DNA from: Alphaproteobacteria bacterium
GTDB lineage: Bacteria > Pseudomonadota > Alphaproteobacteria > Caulobacterales > Maricaulaceae
Assembly: GCA_018222865.1 (NCBI GenBank)
Contig: JAAEZM010000001.1
Span: forward strand, 1,457-65,456
Length of the DNA: 64,000 nt
Direction: 5' to 3'
Of this stretch, positions 21,097 through 30,144 are shown in pieces (positions within the stretch are counted from its first letter, which is position 1; each line of letters opens with the position of its first letter). A model generated the notes under the pieces. The model was not told the DNA's origin. It searched no databases and worked only from the letters and a program-made list of their open reading frames with translations. The translations under genes were made by a program, and so were the position numbers.

Positions 21097-22278
21097 TCAG
21101 TCCTCCATCACCTCATACCAGTGATCTACGGGCGCATCCCCGACCACGGCCCGGGCGCGGCGCCGGACTTCCTCCGGCGTCATCCAACCCCGGGCAATTG
21201 CGGAATGCAGCCAGTCTTCATACCGGCCACCGGTCTGATCAAATCCGTCTTCCCGCATTGCGTGATAAAGGGCTGCGGCAAGCATATGCATGCCGCCATC
21301 ATGCTGCCCCCAGCGCGAGCCGGGGTCGATGGCGAAGCCCAGACGCTCGGAAACGAACTGGTCGAGCGCTTGGGTCGACCCTTCATTGAGCAGGCCCTCG
21401 AAGGAATTATAGCCAAACGCCGGATTATGGTTCTCGACGACAGAGCGCATCCAGGGATCCTCGGACAGCTCCCTCAGGGAGGAAAACAGGCCCTCATCTT
21501 CCACATCATAGGGCGGATGGAAGATTTCATGGGCGGCGACGCGCAATTGTATACCCGCCGGGTAGCTGTAATGCGCGAGAAAGCGCTGCCCCGCGATCCG
21601 AATTCCGTAAGGCTGGGAAAAAGCCAGAATGCGGATCTCGATCAGAGGGTCCAACTCGCGCCCCAAAAGCCGCGCCTGCTCCGGGATCACATCATGGGGC
21701 TCAACGGCCTGACGTGTCTGGCGGATCCCTTGCGCGATGAGGTCGCCATAGCTCTCCTGATACCAGCGGCCAAAATCCATCGCCTGGAAAGCTTCGAGCA
21801 CTGTTATGACATCCGGCATTATGACGAGGGTTTCTTCATAGCGCCCCTCTGGCCAGCTGATCAGCAAGTCGAGATTGGGCGCGATGAAGCGGTCAGGATC
21901 ACGTGCAGAGGCGAGGACGTCCTCGAGCGTCTCGAAAGGCCCTGCAGAAAAGAAATAGGAAAGGCTTGGCCCGGTCAGCCCCTCATTCTCAATTCGGATC
22001 GTTTGATCGATCCGCGCCGCGGCCTCCAGCGCCTCTGAAGAGAGCTGCTCACGAATAAATGCGATTTCATCGCCATATATGCTCGCCTGGAGGGTATCGC
22101 CTGAAATCGCGCCGAGCAGCAAAATCGCATCCAGCCCCTCTGCCGAGCTGACAGACCATTCAGTGAAAAAGTCCGAAGCATCTGATGTATCAGCGGCGGG
22201 CTGGGACAGGGCTGTTGGGTGCGAGACCAGCAGCGCGGTGATGAAGAACAGGACAAAAGACGCAGATCGCAAAAACAC
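21097..22278 (-). CDS. Secreted putative zinc metallopeptidase (HEXXH)
   Basis: 393 residues with a signal peptide (FVLFFITALLVSHPTALS|QP). HEIFH at residues 250-254 is an HEXXH zinc site, and NEGSTQALDQF 45 residues later supplies E299 as a likely third ligand, the gluzincin layout. I cannot assign a named peptidase family. The start is GTG at 22278 with GGGAG upstream. It lies 72 bases downstream of an AraC-type gene on the same strand. Confidence 0.7.
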   Translation of the reverse strand: MFLRSASFVLFFITALLVSHPTALSQPAADTSDASDFFTEWSVSSAEGLDAILLLGAISGDTLQASIYGDEIAFIREQLSSEALEAAARIDQTIRIENEGLTGPSLSYFFSAGPFETLEDVLASARDPDRFIAPNLDLLISWPEGRYEETLVIMPDVITVLEAFQAMDFGRWYQESYGDLIAQGIRQTRQAVEPHDVIPEQARLLGRELDPLIEIRILAFSQPYGIRIAGQRFLAHYSYPAGIQLRVAAHEIFHPPYDVEDEGLFSSLRELSEDPWMRSVVENHNPAFGYNSFEGLLNEGSTQALDQFVSERLGFAIDPGSRWGQHDGGMHMLAAALYHAMREDGFDQTGGRYEDWLHSAIARGWMTPEEVRRRARAVVGDAPVDHWYEVMED

Positions 22279-22350
22279 AATACACTCCCGGGAACAGATT
22301 GAATGCCCTAATGAACACTGTCCCCGGCCGCCGTCTTGAACGGAATTGAT

Positions 22351-23019
22351 CTAGGAGGCGAAGCGCCTGGGTGTCAGCCCGGTCATGCGCTTGAGCGCCC
22401 GGGTGAGATGGGGTTGATCTGCAAATCCACATTCTGCCGCGACGTCCGCCGGCCGGGCGCCATGGCGCAGGGACCGGATCGCTTTGCGTAGCCGATACTC
22501 TTGGCGAAGCTGGACGGGTGTCAGGCCGAACCAGGTTCGGCAGACGCGTCCTGCATGCTCGAGCGAGCGTCCCTGGCGCCGGGCGGCCTGGCCTGCTGGC
22601 ATGCCAGACAGAATGTCGTGCAAGAACGCGGTCAGCCAACCCGGCGGGTTCAAAGCATCCACGGCGTCGAAATCATCCAGAACACCGTCTGGCAATCGGC
22701 CCTCAAAGCTCTCTGCAACCTTGCGGAAGCCCGAAACATCGCCGATGTCCAGAACGCCATATCCGATCAGATCCACAGCCTGATCATCCAGCGGTATATT
22801 GACGATCATCGCCCCACGCTCACCGACTGCATCGCAATGCGCATGGAAGGAGGGATGGATGACCATATGCCCGGCCTGACAGAGATGACGACCATCCGGA
22901 CCGACCTCTTCATACCCACCCGACAGGATAAGAGCGGCATAGGCGTTCGCATGGCGATGCAGGCCAAGCGTCCGGCCTGGTGCGAGCACGTCCTCTGATA
23001 TCCTGTCGATACGGATCAT
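22351..23019 (-). CDS. AraC-family transcriptional regulator
   Basis: 222 residues. A cupin sensor (PGRTLGLHRHANAYAALIL) is followed by the AraC DNA-binding domain (LEHAGRVCRTWFGLTPVQLRQEYR, DVAAECGFADQPHLTRALKR). It precedes the HEXXH protein gene and may regulate it. Upstream of the start there is a 600-base stretch with strong hairpins that could be a very long leader of this gene. Confidence 0.9.
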   Translation of the reverse strand: MIRIDRISEDVLAPGRTLGLHRHANAYAALILSGGYEEVGPDGRHLCQAGHMVIHPSFHAHCDAVGERGAMIVNIPLDDQAVDLIGYGVLDIGDVSGFRKVAESFEGRLPDGVLDDFDAVDALNPPGWLTAFLHDILSGMPAGQAARRQGRSLEHAGRVCRTWFGLTPVQLRQEYRLRKAIRSLRHGARPADVAAECGFADQPHLTRALKRMTGLTPRRFAS

Positions 23020-23149
23020 TGCGCAAGGGTGAGCGCTTTCACTGCGCGTGGCCAGTGAAGATCTTGTCAGCTTTTGATCATCGGGATTTTCTGGCTGAAT
23101 GGCGAGGCGATGAAATCATTGCCCCATACACCTACCGCCCGTCCCTTCC

Positions 23150-23630
23150 TGTTACAGAAGGCGGCGAGCGGCGGCGTTGCTTCCGGCTGTACCTTTTTAC
23201 GGGCCCTGGCCGTCCACGCATCCCGCACCTTTCGGTGAGGGACCCAGCCTCAGGCTTTCGCCCCTGGCTGTCGACTTTGACGGGCTTTGTTTCCTCAGCG
23301 CGGTCATTGTCTTTCCCGGCTCGTCTTCCGGGACCCGATCCGTCTTTCAACGCACCGTCGGCTCATGGTGGGCACCGGTACCGATGCCTGCCCTTCACCT
23401 GTCTCGTTTCCGCTGCGGGGCGGAGCCTCTGCCAAGCAGCGCTCCTTTCGCTCGCTTCCGCCACCGTTGCCGGTGGTTTTCACGCACGCCCCCGGAGTTT
23501 CCCCGGGACCAACCCGGCCTGAGCCGAGGTTGAGACCTTTCGTCCGCATACGGAAGTATGCGCTCTCCAGATCTGCCGCTGGCCGCCTCTGTTTTTGCCT
23601 TTAAAGACAAGGTGTTCGGCGCCGTCGACA
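23150..23630 (-). ncRNA. Candidate structured RNA, unnamed
   Basis: No reading frame here has a credible product, yet the segment is packed with hairpins: 23545-23562 (7-bp stem CGCATAC/GTATGCG), 23461-23476 (6 bp), 23412-23440, 23372-23387, 23314-23333, 23245-23270 and 23221-23242. On the minus strand three loops are GNRA: GCAA in the 23461 stem, GAAA in the 23226 stem and GAAA in the 23245 stem. This is the pattern of a folded RNA rather than coding DNA. It lacks the conserved motifs of RNase P RNA, tmRNA, SRP RNA and 6S RNA that I know. The 3' end is not defined. It could be a free RNA or a long leader of the AraC gene. Confidence 0.45.
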
Positions 23631-23636
23631 AGAAAA

Positions 23637-23665
23637 AGTTAATCAAGAGTTAAAGCGATCGTCAA
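23637..23665 (-). promoter_or_regulatory. Possible sigma-70 promoter for the structured RNA
   Basis: On the minus strand TTGACG (23660-23665) and TTAACT (23637-23642) are separated by 17 bases. The -35 matches five of six consensus bases, the -10 only three of six. The position is right for a transcript beginning near 23630 and running through the hairpin cluster. Confidence 0.3.
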
Positions 23666-23857
23666 CGAAAAAACGACTCGGAAATGTGGAAAAACCGAAT
23701 CGCCCAACTGATTCAATGAAAAAGCCAGATTCTTTTTCTCGTGCTTCACAGCTTTATCCGCCGTCGGACAGAATAGGTGAGCAGTCCGCCTGGCTCGGAA
23801 GAAGAGGGTCTTGTTTGAAGTGGGCGGTCTAATCCGCTTTTGGCGCCTTGGCAGTGC

Positions 23858-24076
23858 TCAACGCGTCGGTTTGCGCTGGGCGATCATTTGCTCAGCCTGA
23901 CCCGCACGGATCTGCTCGATCTGCTCGCTGGCATGGCGCGCATCATACACAGCCTCACTCGCCAGCACGATGAGGAGAAGCGTCAATCCGAAAGCCCCCG
24001 CCCAGCAGGCGAGCGCGAAAATGCGAAATGGGTCTTTCACATAAGTCACGGCGGCTTGGATCATGAGACGAAACAT
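23858..24076 (-). CDS. Small single-pass membrane protein
   Basis: 72 residues: a short amphipathic start (MFRLMIQAAVTYVKDPFR), one long hydrophobic segment (IFALACWAGAFGLTLLLIVLA) and a charged C-terminal tail rich in Q, E and R. No family recognised. ATG at 24076 was preferred over a TTG three codons upstream; the ribosome site is weak. The 285 bases between it and fadJ contain only the fadJ terminator. Confidence 0.5.
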   Translation of the reverse strand: MFRLMIQAAVTYVKDPFRIFALACWAGAFGLTLLLIVLASEAVYDARHASEQIEQIRAGQAEQMIAQRKPTR

Positions 24077-24302
24077 CTTCTGCAATAGCCATCAAGAGCT
24101 TCGTATTCTTCCCATCCGACGCCCGGTTGCATCTAATAATTGATGAATCGTTAAGGCCATCGCGCCGGATGGAGTTTCCCGCTTACCTTTCAGTGGTTTA
24201 TTTCGCTCGGCTAATTCGGAAGAATTTTTCCTCATTCCCCTTTTTGGCGAATCTGTTGCCTTGCAAGACCAGAAGACGAGGCCTTTTGCACCCTTCAGCG
24301 TA

Positions 24303-24342
24303 AAGAAAACCGGCCCGGGCTGAGCCCGAGCCGGTCTTCTTA
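24303..24342 (-). terminator. Intrinsic terminator of the fadJ operon
   Basis: A long near-perfect inverted repeat, ccggcccgggct/agcccgagccgg at 24310-24334, is followed on the minus strand by a T-rich tract (TTTTCTTT). It lies about 20 bases after the fadJ stop and closes the acyl-CoA oxidation block. Confidence 0.88.
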
Positions 24343-24362
24343 TTCACCTCGGTCCTGTGGGC

Positions 24363-26576
24363 TTATTCAGCCGCAACAGGCTCCGGCTGCGGCGCGAAAC
24401 GGCCATAGAAGGTCTCGCCCTTCTCTGCCATTTCCCGCAGAAGCGCAGGCACTTCGAACTGATCGCCATAGGCGGCTTTCAGCGCGTCAGCGCGCTTGAC
24501 GAAAGCGGCTGCACCATAGGTGTCGATGTAGGACAGCGCGCCACCGGTATAAGGCGCAAAGCCCCAGCCCAGGATGGAGCCAACATCGGCCTCACGCGGA
24601 TCAATGACGATCTCTTCTTCCATGCAGCGGGCCGCTTCGATGGCCTGGGTGAAGAGGATGCGATCCTTGATCTCGTCAGCAGAGGGCTGGTCTTCGGCAT
24701 ATTTGCCGCCCGGAGCAAACTGCTCCAGCTCGGTCCAAAGACGCTTCGGCTGCCCCTTTTCAGACGGGTAGTCATAGAAGCCCTTGCCGTTCTTGCGGCC
24801 AAAGCGCTCATATTCCTCAACCATCTTGAACAGGATCGGCTCGGTCGGTGACGGTTTGTAATCATCGCCCAGATCGGCCTTGGTCTGCTTGATCAGCTTC
24901 ACACCCAGATCCAGCGCCACCTCATCCTGCAGAGACAGCGGACCAACCGGCATGCCAGCCATACGGGTCGCATTCTCGATCAGAGCCGGATTAATGCCTT
25001 CGGCGAGCATGTTCATGCCCTCGCCAATAAAGCGCATCACACAGCGGTTGGCGTAGAATCCGCGGGTATCGGACACGACGATCGGCGTCTTCTTGATCTT
25101 GGTGACATAGTCGATGGCACGGGACAGAGCGTAATCGCCCGTATTATCGCCCATGATGATCTCGACGAGCATCATCTTCTCAACCGGTGAGAAGAAGTGA
25201 ATGCCGATGAACTGGTCTTCGCGCTTGGACGCCTTGGCCAGATCGGTGATCGGAATGGAGGACGTGTTCGACGCGAAGACCGCATTCTCCGGGATGACCT
25301 CTTCGGACATCTGGGTGATCTTGTTCTTCAGCTCGGAATTCTCGAACACGGCTTCGATGACCAGATCAACGTCGGAGATCAAGGAATAATCCGTCGTCGC
25401 GGTGACCAGACCGGTCATGCCGTCGGCCTTCTCCTGGGAGAGCTTGCCGCGCTTCACACCCTTGGCGAAGTGATCTGCAACATGTTGCTTGCCCTTGTCG
25501 GCGCCTTCCTGATTGGCGTCGATGAGGACGACCTCGATACCGGCCTGGGCCGTCACCGTGGCGATGCCTGCACCCATGAAGCCCGCACCGATGATCGCGA
25601 CTTTCTTGACGTCAGCCTTTTCCTGGCTGGCCGGACGACGGCCACCCTTCTCCAGCGCCTGTTTGGACAGGAAGATGGAGCGGATCATATTGCGGCTTTC
25701 CGGACGCAGAAGCAGCTTGGTGAAATAGCGGCTTTCAATGCGCAGACCCTGATCGATGGAGACCTGAGAGCCTTCATAAACGCAGGACAGGATATAGCGC
25801 TGGGCCGGGTAGTTGCCGTAGGAATTCTTGCGCAGCATCGGAGAGGCCGCACCGAAGACCTGGGCACCGGCAGGATGGTAAGGACCACCGCCCGGGAATT
25901 TGAACTTGTCGCCATCCCACGGCTGGGTCGCATTCATCGGATCTTCCTTGACGAGCTCTTTCGCCTTGGAAACCAGCTCCGCCATCGGCACGGTCGCGTG
26001 GGCAATGCCCAGAGCCTGTGCAGACGGACCATCATGCTGCTTGCCCTGCAGGAGGATCGGCGCAGCATTCATGACACCGACGAGACGCGGCAGGCGCTGC
26101 GTGCCGCCACCGCCCGGCAGGACGCCGACCATGGCTTCAGGCAGGCCGACCTTGGCCTTGGGATTATCATTCGGCATGACGCGGTAATGGCAGGCCATGG
26201 TGATTTCGAAACCACCACCCAGCGCCAGGCCATTGATCGCAGCCGCGATCGGCTTGCCGCAGGTTTCCAGCTCGCGCAGCGTCTTGTTGAGACGGTAGCA
26301 TTGCTCAAAGAGCTTCGCCTTCATCTCGTCTTCGGGAAGCTTGGCCATCTCGGAAGAGCCACCGCCCAGCTCGGACAGATCCGCACCGGCACAGAAAGCC
26401 GACTTGCCGGAGGTGAGGACCACGCCTTTGACGCTGTCATCAGATTTGATCTTGTCTGTAAGCTCTACGAAGTCATCCATGACATCCGCAGATATGACAT
26501 TCATCGACTTGCCAGGGCTGTCGAACGTGACGAGAGCGATACCGTCGCCATCGATTTCAAACGTGAAGTTTTTCAT
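24363..26576 (-). CDS. fadJ: Bifunctional enoyl-CoA hydratase/3-hydroxyacyl-CoA dehydrogenase
   Basis: 737 residues, the usual size for the fatty acid oxidation alpha subunit. Residues 1-190 are the crotonase domain (FCAGADL, NGLALGGGFEI); from about residue 310 the NAD-binding domain follows with IIGAGFMGAGIA and the HFFSPVEKMMLVE catalytic histidine segment. It performs the hydration and second oxidation of beta-oxidation. ATG at 26576 follows GAGGAAAAAG. It is 23 bases downstream of the thiolase gene, its partner in the multienzyme complex. Whether it is FadB- or FadJ-like cannot be settled from sequence alone. Confidence 0.94.
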   Translation of the reverse strand: MKNFTFEIDGDGIALVTFDSPGKSMNVISADVMDDFVELTDKIKSDDSVKGVVLTSGKSAFCAGADLSELGGGSSEMAKLPEDEMKAKLFEQCYRLNKTLRELETCGKPIAAAINGLALGGGFEITMACHYRVMPNDNPKAKVGLPEAMVGVLPGGGGTQRLPRLVGVMNAAPILLQGKQHDGPSAQALGIAHATVPMAELVSKAKELVKEDPMNATQPWDGDKFKFPGGGPYHPAGAQVFGAASPMLRKNSYGNYPAQRYILSCVYEGSQVSIDQGLRIESRYFTKLLLRPESRNMIRSIFLSKQALEKGGRRPASQEKADVKKVAIIGAGFMGAGIATVTAQAGIEVVLIDANQEGADKGKQHVADHFAKGVKRGKLSQEKADGMTGLVTATTDYSLISDVDLVIEAVFENSELKNKITQMSEEVIPENAVFASNTSSIPITDLAKASKREDQFIGIHFFSPVEKMMLVEIIMGDNTGDYALSRAIDYVTKIKKTPIVVSDTRGFYANRCVMRFIGEGMNMLAEGINPALIENATRMAGMPVGPLSLQDEVALDLGVKLIKQTKADLGDDYKPSPTEPILFKMVEEYERFGRKNGKGFYDYPSEKGQPKRLWTELEQFAPGGKYAEDQPSADEIKDRILFTQAIEAARCMEEEIVIDPREADVGSILGWGFAPYTGGALSYIDTYGAAAFVKRADALKAAYGDQFEVPALLREMAEKGETFYGRFAPQPEPVAAE

Positions 26577-26599
26577 TGGTCTTTTTCCTCGCTTGATCC

Positions 26600-27805
26600 T
26601 TAAACGCGCTCGATAATCGTGGCCGTGCCCATGCCGCCACCGACACAGAGCGTGGTCAGAGCGGTTTCCTTGCCGGAACGCTCCAGCTCGTCGAGCACTG
26701 TACCCAGGATCATCGCACCGGTCGCACCCAGCGGGTGACCCATGGCGATGGCACCACCATTCACATTCATGATGTCGTGATCGATGTTGTAAGCCTGCAT
26801 GAGGCGCAGAACGACCGCCGCGAAAGCTTCGTTCAGCTCCCACAGATCGATGTCGCTGGCATCCATGCCGGCTTTCTTCAGCGCTTTCGCGGTGACCGGA
26901 ACCGGACCCGTCAGCATGATGGTCGGCTCGGAACCCACAGACGCCATGGCCTTGATGCGGGCGCGCGGCTTCAGGCCGGCGCGCTCACCAGCTTCCTTGG
27001 AGCCGACGAGAACCATGGAGGAACCATCCACAATACCGGAGGAGTTGCCGCCCGTGTGGACCCAGTTGAGATATTCCACTTCCGGATAGCGCTGCGTGGC
27101 AACCGCTTCGAAACCGACGAAATCAGAGAGATCCTTGAAGGCAGACTTCAGCGAGCCGAGGCCCTGCATGTCCGTGCCCGGACGCATGTGTTCGTCATGG
27201 TCGAGAAGGGTGAGACCCAGCTGGTCCTTCACCGGAACAACCGTGTTCTTGAAACGCCCCTCTTCCCAGGCGCGCGCGGCACGCTTCTGGGACTCAACAG
27301 CGTAGGCATCGACATCATCACGGGAGAAGCCGTGCTTGGTCGCGATCAGGTCGGCCGAGACACCCTGCGGGACGATATAGTGATCGAAGGAGATTTCCGG
27401 GTCGGAACCCATTGCACCGCCATCCGAGCCCATCGGGACACGAGACATGGCTTCCACGCCGCCGCCAATGGCGAAATCAGCTTCGCCGGACATGACCTTG
27501 GCCGCTGCGACATTTACAGCTTCCAGACCAGAGGCACAGAAGCGGTTGAGCTGATAGCCCGCAGTGGTTTCCGCGTAGTTGGCATTCATTACAGCGGAAC
27601 GGGAGATATTGCCGCCCTGTTCGCCGACCGGCGAAACGACACCCATGATCACGTCATCGACGAGAGCGGTGTCGAGCTCATTGCGATCACGGATCGCTTC
27701 GAGCTGCTGGGTGGCGAGCTGGAGCGCGGTCACTTCATTAAGCGCCCCGCCCTTCTTCTTGCCGCGCGGTGTGCGCACGGCGTCGTAGATATAAGCTTCA
27801 GTCAT
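26600..27805 (-). CDS. fadI: Acetyl-CoA acyltransferase (thiolase)
   Basis: 401 residues. The nucleophilic cysteine lies in [12 protein letters not shown] (about residue 90), the active-site histidine in [15 protein letters not shown] and the second cysteine in TLCVGGGMG, all intact. It cleaves 3-ketoacyl-CoA with CoA in the last beta-oxidation step. It precedes the hydratase/dehydrogenase gene in the same operon. ATG at 27805 has GGAAAGGAC upstream. The symbol follows the neighbour; fadA is equally possible. Confidence 0.93.
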   Translation of the reverse strand: MTEAYIYDAVRTPRGKKKGGALNEVTALQLATQQLEAIRDRNELDTALVDDVIMGVVSPVGEQGGNISRSAVMNANYAETTAGYQLNRFCASGLEAVNVAAAKVMSGEADFAIGGGVEAMSRVPMGSDGGAMGSDPEISFDHYIVPQGVSADLIATKHGFSRDDVDAYAVESQKRAARAWEEGRFKNTVVPVKDQLGLTLLDHDEHMRPGTDMQGLGSLKSAFKDLSDFVGFEAVATQRYPEVEYLNWVHTGGNSSGIVDGSSMVLVGSKEAGERAGLKPRARIKAMASVGSEPTIMLTGPVPVTAKALKKAGMDASDIDLWELNEAFAAVVLRLMQAYNIDHDIMNVNGGAIAMGHPLGATGAMILGTVLDELERSGKETALTTLCVGGGMGTATIIERV

Positions 27806-27872
27806 TTCATGTCCTTTCCGCTTCGCGGGTTTGATCCTTATCGACACAAATCAGTTTGGCGCTCTTCAGCGC

Positions 27873-28466
27873 TTATTCCCGTTCCTCGACCATGTGATAG
27901 GCGACGGCATGTTCACCGCGCTCATTGAGCGCATCGGCGAGACGGAGCCGTTCTGCGACGGGTTTATTCTGCGAAAGCTTGGCCTTGCCCTCGAGGCGTT
28001 CAATTTCCAGCTCGAACGGCTGAATAGCGGCTTCGAGTTTGGCCCGCTTCTTCTCTTCAATGTCAGTAATGCGCCACTTCTCTTCGAAATCCGCGATTTG
28101 CGAGGACAAGGCGCGCTCCGCATCCTCACCTTCGAGCGGCACCAGCCGTCCAAAAGCGTGGATGGCGATATAATTCCAGGTCGGAACATTCTCCGTTGGA
28201 TCGGAGTACCAGGTGGGCGAAACATAGGCATGCGGCCCGGTAAACACGGCGACGGCCTTCTGCCCGTCTTCGATAGCTTTCGTCATCGGATTGGCCCGCG
28301 CGACATGACCGACAAGCGCCTGACGCTCATCGGCCAGTTTCAGGGGCAAATGCGTCGCCGCCAGATCATCGAGCCCCGGCACGAGAAGCAAAGCAAAATC
28401 ATACGACCGCATCAGCGAGCGCATCTCCGCTTCATCATCCATTTTGAAGGCCGGGGGGATGTACAT
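27873..28466 (-). CDS. PaiB-like FMN-binding regulator
   Basis: 197 residues. MYIPPAF at the start, LLVPGLDDLAATHLPL, HVARANP and SPTWYSDP...VPTWNYIAIHAFG are hallmarks of the PaiB/FMN-binding split-barrel family, annotated as negative regulators although some may act as FMN-dependent enzymes. Its ATG overlaps the TAA of the lipoprotein gene ahead (TAATG). It is sandwiched within the acyl-CoA oxidation block, so a flavin-linked role there is possible. Confidence 0.88.
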   Translation of the reverse strand: MYIPPAFKMDDEAEMRSLMRSYDFALLLVPGLDDLAATHLPLKLADERQALVGHVARANPMTKAIEDGQKAVAVFTGPHAYVSPTWYSDPTENVPTWNYIAIHAFGRLVPLEGEDAERALSSQIADFEEKWRITDIEEKKRAKLEAAIQPFELEIERLEGKAKLSQNKPVAERLRLADALNERGEHAVAYHMVEERE

Positions 28467-28873
28467 TAGGTGCCTGTCTCCGTGCAAATGTAGTCGACAA
28501 CCTCGCCATTTATCAGGCGGGCATCGCCTTGCCGGGTCCAAATTTCGCTGGATTGGGTTGGTGGATTGGAACCGATATAGCCAATGCACTGCGTCTCGAC
28601 GCGAAACCCGCCTGACGCTCGGTCCCGCGAAATGTCTCTGAAACTGCACGATAGGACGTTCTCATAATCGTATCCCGAAGGCAGAATACCGACACCGCTG
28701 GTACACCCCTGCGCACCCCACTCTGCCGAGAAGCAACGATCGAAATCAGAAACAACTTCCCCGCCGAAAGGCCAATCTCCGTCACCGACACAAGCTGATG
28801 TGTCGTGTTGGGGAACCGGCGTTGAAGCACAGCCCACAAGTCCCGAAATCGCTAAGACAGAGATAAGCCGCAT
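28466..28873 (-). CDS. Small lipoprotein
   Basis: 135 residues. MRLISVLAISGLVGC is a lipoprotein signal with the modified cysteine in LVGC followed by ASTP. The mature part has further cysteines (SACVGD, DRCFS, QGCTS, LSCSF, TQCIG, YICTE), suggesting disulfides. No family recognised. It starts three bases after the acyl-CoA dehydrogenase stop and overlaps the PaiB-like start, so it is inside an operon. Confidence 0.65.
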   Translation of the reverse strand: MRLISVLAISGLVGCASTPVPQHDTSACVGDGDWPFGGEVVSDFDRCFSAEWGAQGCTSGVGILPSGYDYENVLSCSFRDISRDRASGGFRVETQCIGYIGSNPPTQSSEIWTRQGDARLINGEVVDYICTETGT

Positions 28874-28876
28874 AAA

Positions 28877-30043
28877 CTAAAGCGTCCTTCCGATCAGAAG
28901 TTTCATAATTTCATTAGTGCCGCCATAGATGCGCTGGACGCGGCTGTCGGTCCACATTTTGGCGATGGGGTATTCCTTCATATAGCCATACCCGCCGTGC
29001 AGCTGCACACACTCGTCGATCACTTCATTTTGAGTATCCGAAACCCAGTACTTCGCCATGGAGGCCGTGGCCGCATCCAGTTCGCCCTTCATCAGGCGTT
29101 CCGAACAATGGTGGACGAAGACCTCAGCAAGGGTCGCCTTGGTCTTGCACTCGGCCAGCTTGAACTGGGTATTCTGGAAATTGAACACCGGACGCCCAAA
29201 GGCCTGGCGCTCTTTCACATAGGTCACCGTCTCATGCAGGGCGCGCTTCATGGCGCCAACGCCCTGAACGCCGATTTGCAGGCGCTCCTGGGGCAGTTGC
29301 TGCATCAGCTGAATGAAACCCTGGCCTTCTTCCGGGCCCAAAAGCGCATCGGCCGGCACCCAGACATCCTCGAAGAAAAGCTCTGCCGTGTCCTGGGCTT
29401 TCATCCCGACCTTGTCGAGCAAGCGGCCGCGGCGGAAGCCTTCCACCTTGTCCGTCTCGACCAGAAGGAGGGAGACGCCGTCATAGCCTTTTTCCGGATC
29501 CGTCTTGCAGACCACAATAATGAAATTGGCCGATCCGCCATTGGTGATGAAGGTCTTCTGGCCATTGATGCGATAGCCGTTTCCATCCTTCAGCGCGGTT
29601 GTCTTGACGCTTTGCAGGTCAGAGCCCGTGCCCGGTTCGGACATGGCGATCGCGCCAATCAGCTCGCCGGAAATCATCCGCGGCAGAATGGACTTCTTTT
29701 GATCCTCTGATCCGTAATGCACGACATAAGGTGCGATAATGGAGTTGTGCAGACCCACGCCCCAGCCCGCGGCACCGACCTCGGCACCTGCGGTATGGAA
29801 AACATATTCATGGCCCCAATCGCCGCCAGCACCGCCATATTCTTCCGGTACGGACGGACAGAGGATGCCCGCCTCGCCAGCCTTGGTCCAGACCTCGCGA
29901 TCGACCATGCCCTGCTCTTCCCAGCGATCGGCATTGGGAACGCATTCCTTGGCCATGAAGCCGCGAACAGATTCCTCGAAAATCTTCACATCGTCCCGCT
30001 CGAGAAATGCAGGCCGAGGTACATTGAGTGGATCTTGAAACAT
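28877..30043 (-). CDS. Acyl-CoA dehydrogenase
   Basis: 388 residues. FAD-dependent first step of acyl-CoA oxidation. SEPGTGSDLQSV and FITNGG are the FAD-binding signatures, and the C-terminal RIYGGTNEIMK lacks the catalytic glutamate seen in IYEGT-type enzymes, which points to the long-chain/isovaleryl-CoA dehydrogenase subgroup where the base is elsewhere. ATG at 30043 is favoured over the ATG at 30049 because GGGGAGA is then properly spaced. Downstream genes follow with gaps of a few bases. Confidence 0.93.
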   Translation of the reverse strand: MFQDPLNVPRPAFLERDDVKIFEESVRGFMAKECVPNADRWEEQGMVDREVWTKAGEAGILCPSVPEEYGGAGGDWGHEYVFHTAGAEVGAAGWGVGLHNSIIAPYVVHYGSEDQKKSILPRMISGELIGAIAMSEPGTGSDLQSVKTTALKDGNGYRINGQKTFITNGGSANFIIVVCKTDPEKGYDGVSLLLVETDKVEGFRRGRLLDKVGMKAQDTAELFFEDVWVPADALLGPEEGQGFIQLMQQLPQERLQIGVQGVGAMKRALHETVTYVKERQAFGRPVFNFQNTQFKLAECKTKATLAEVFVHHCSERLMKGELDAATASMAKYWVSDTQNEVIDECVQLHGGYGYMKEYPIAKMWTDSRVQRIYGGTNEIMKLLIGRTL

Positions 30044-30144
30044 GACCATTCTCCCCAGAGGTCAAAAATCTATCGACCAGGCCGGCGGGACCGCTTTCTT
30101 TTGACGAAGCGTGCCCCGAACCGGACCAATCCCGTTTTGAGGCG

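Noticed and set aside
22980-23522. 180-codon plus-strand frame over the hairpin cluster
   Set aside because: No ribosome site at a sensible start, it begins inside the AraC gene on the other strand, and the residue pattern does not look like a real protein; the hairpins explain the region better.
23150-23630. RNase P RNA or tmRNA
   Set aside because: The GAGGAAAGTCC and ACAGA-type RNase P motifs, a T-arm GTTCGAATCC and a tmRNA tag frame are all absent.
23558-23653. 31-codon plus-strand frame ending DKKKLIKS
   Set aside because: Its start lies inside a perfect hairpin without a ribosome site.
25197-26603. Long plus-strand frame opposite the hydratase/dehydrogenase gene
   Set aside because: The minus-strand gene is intact with all catalytic motifs; the plus-strand frame is histidine/arginine-rich shadow sequence.
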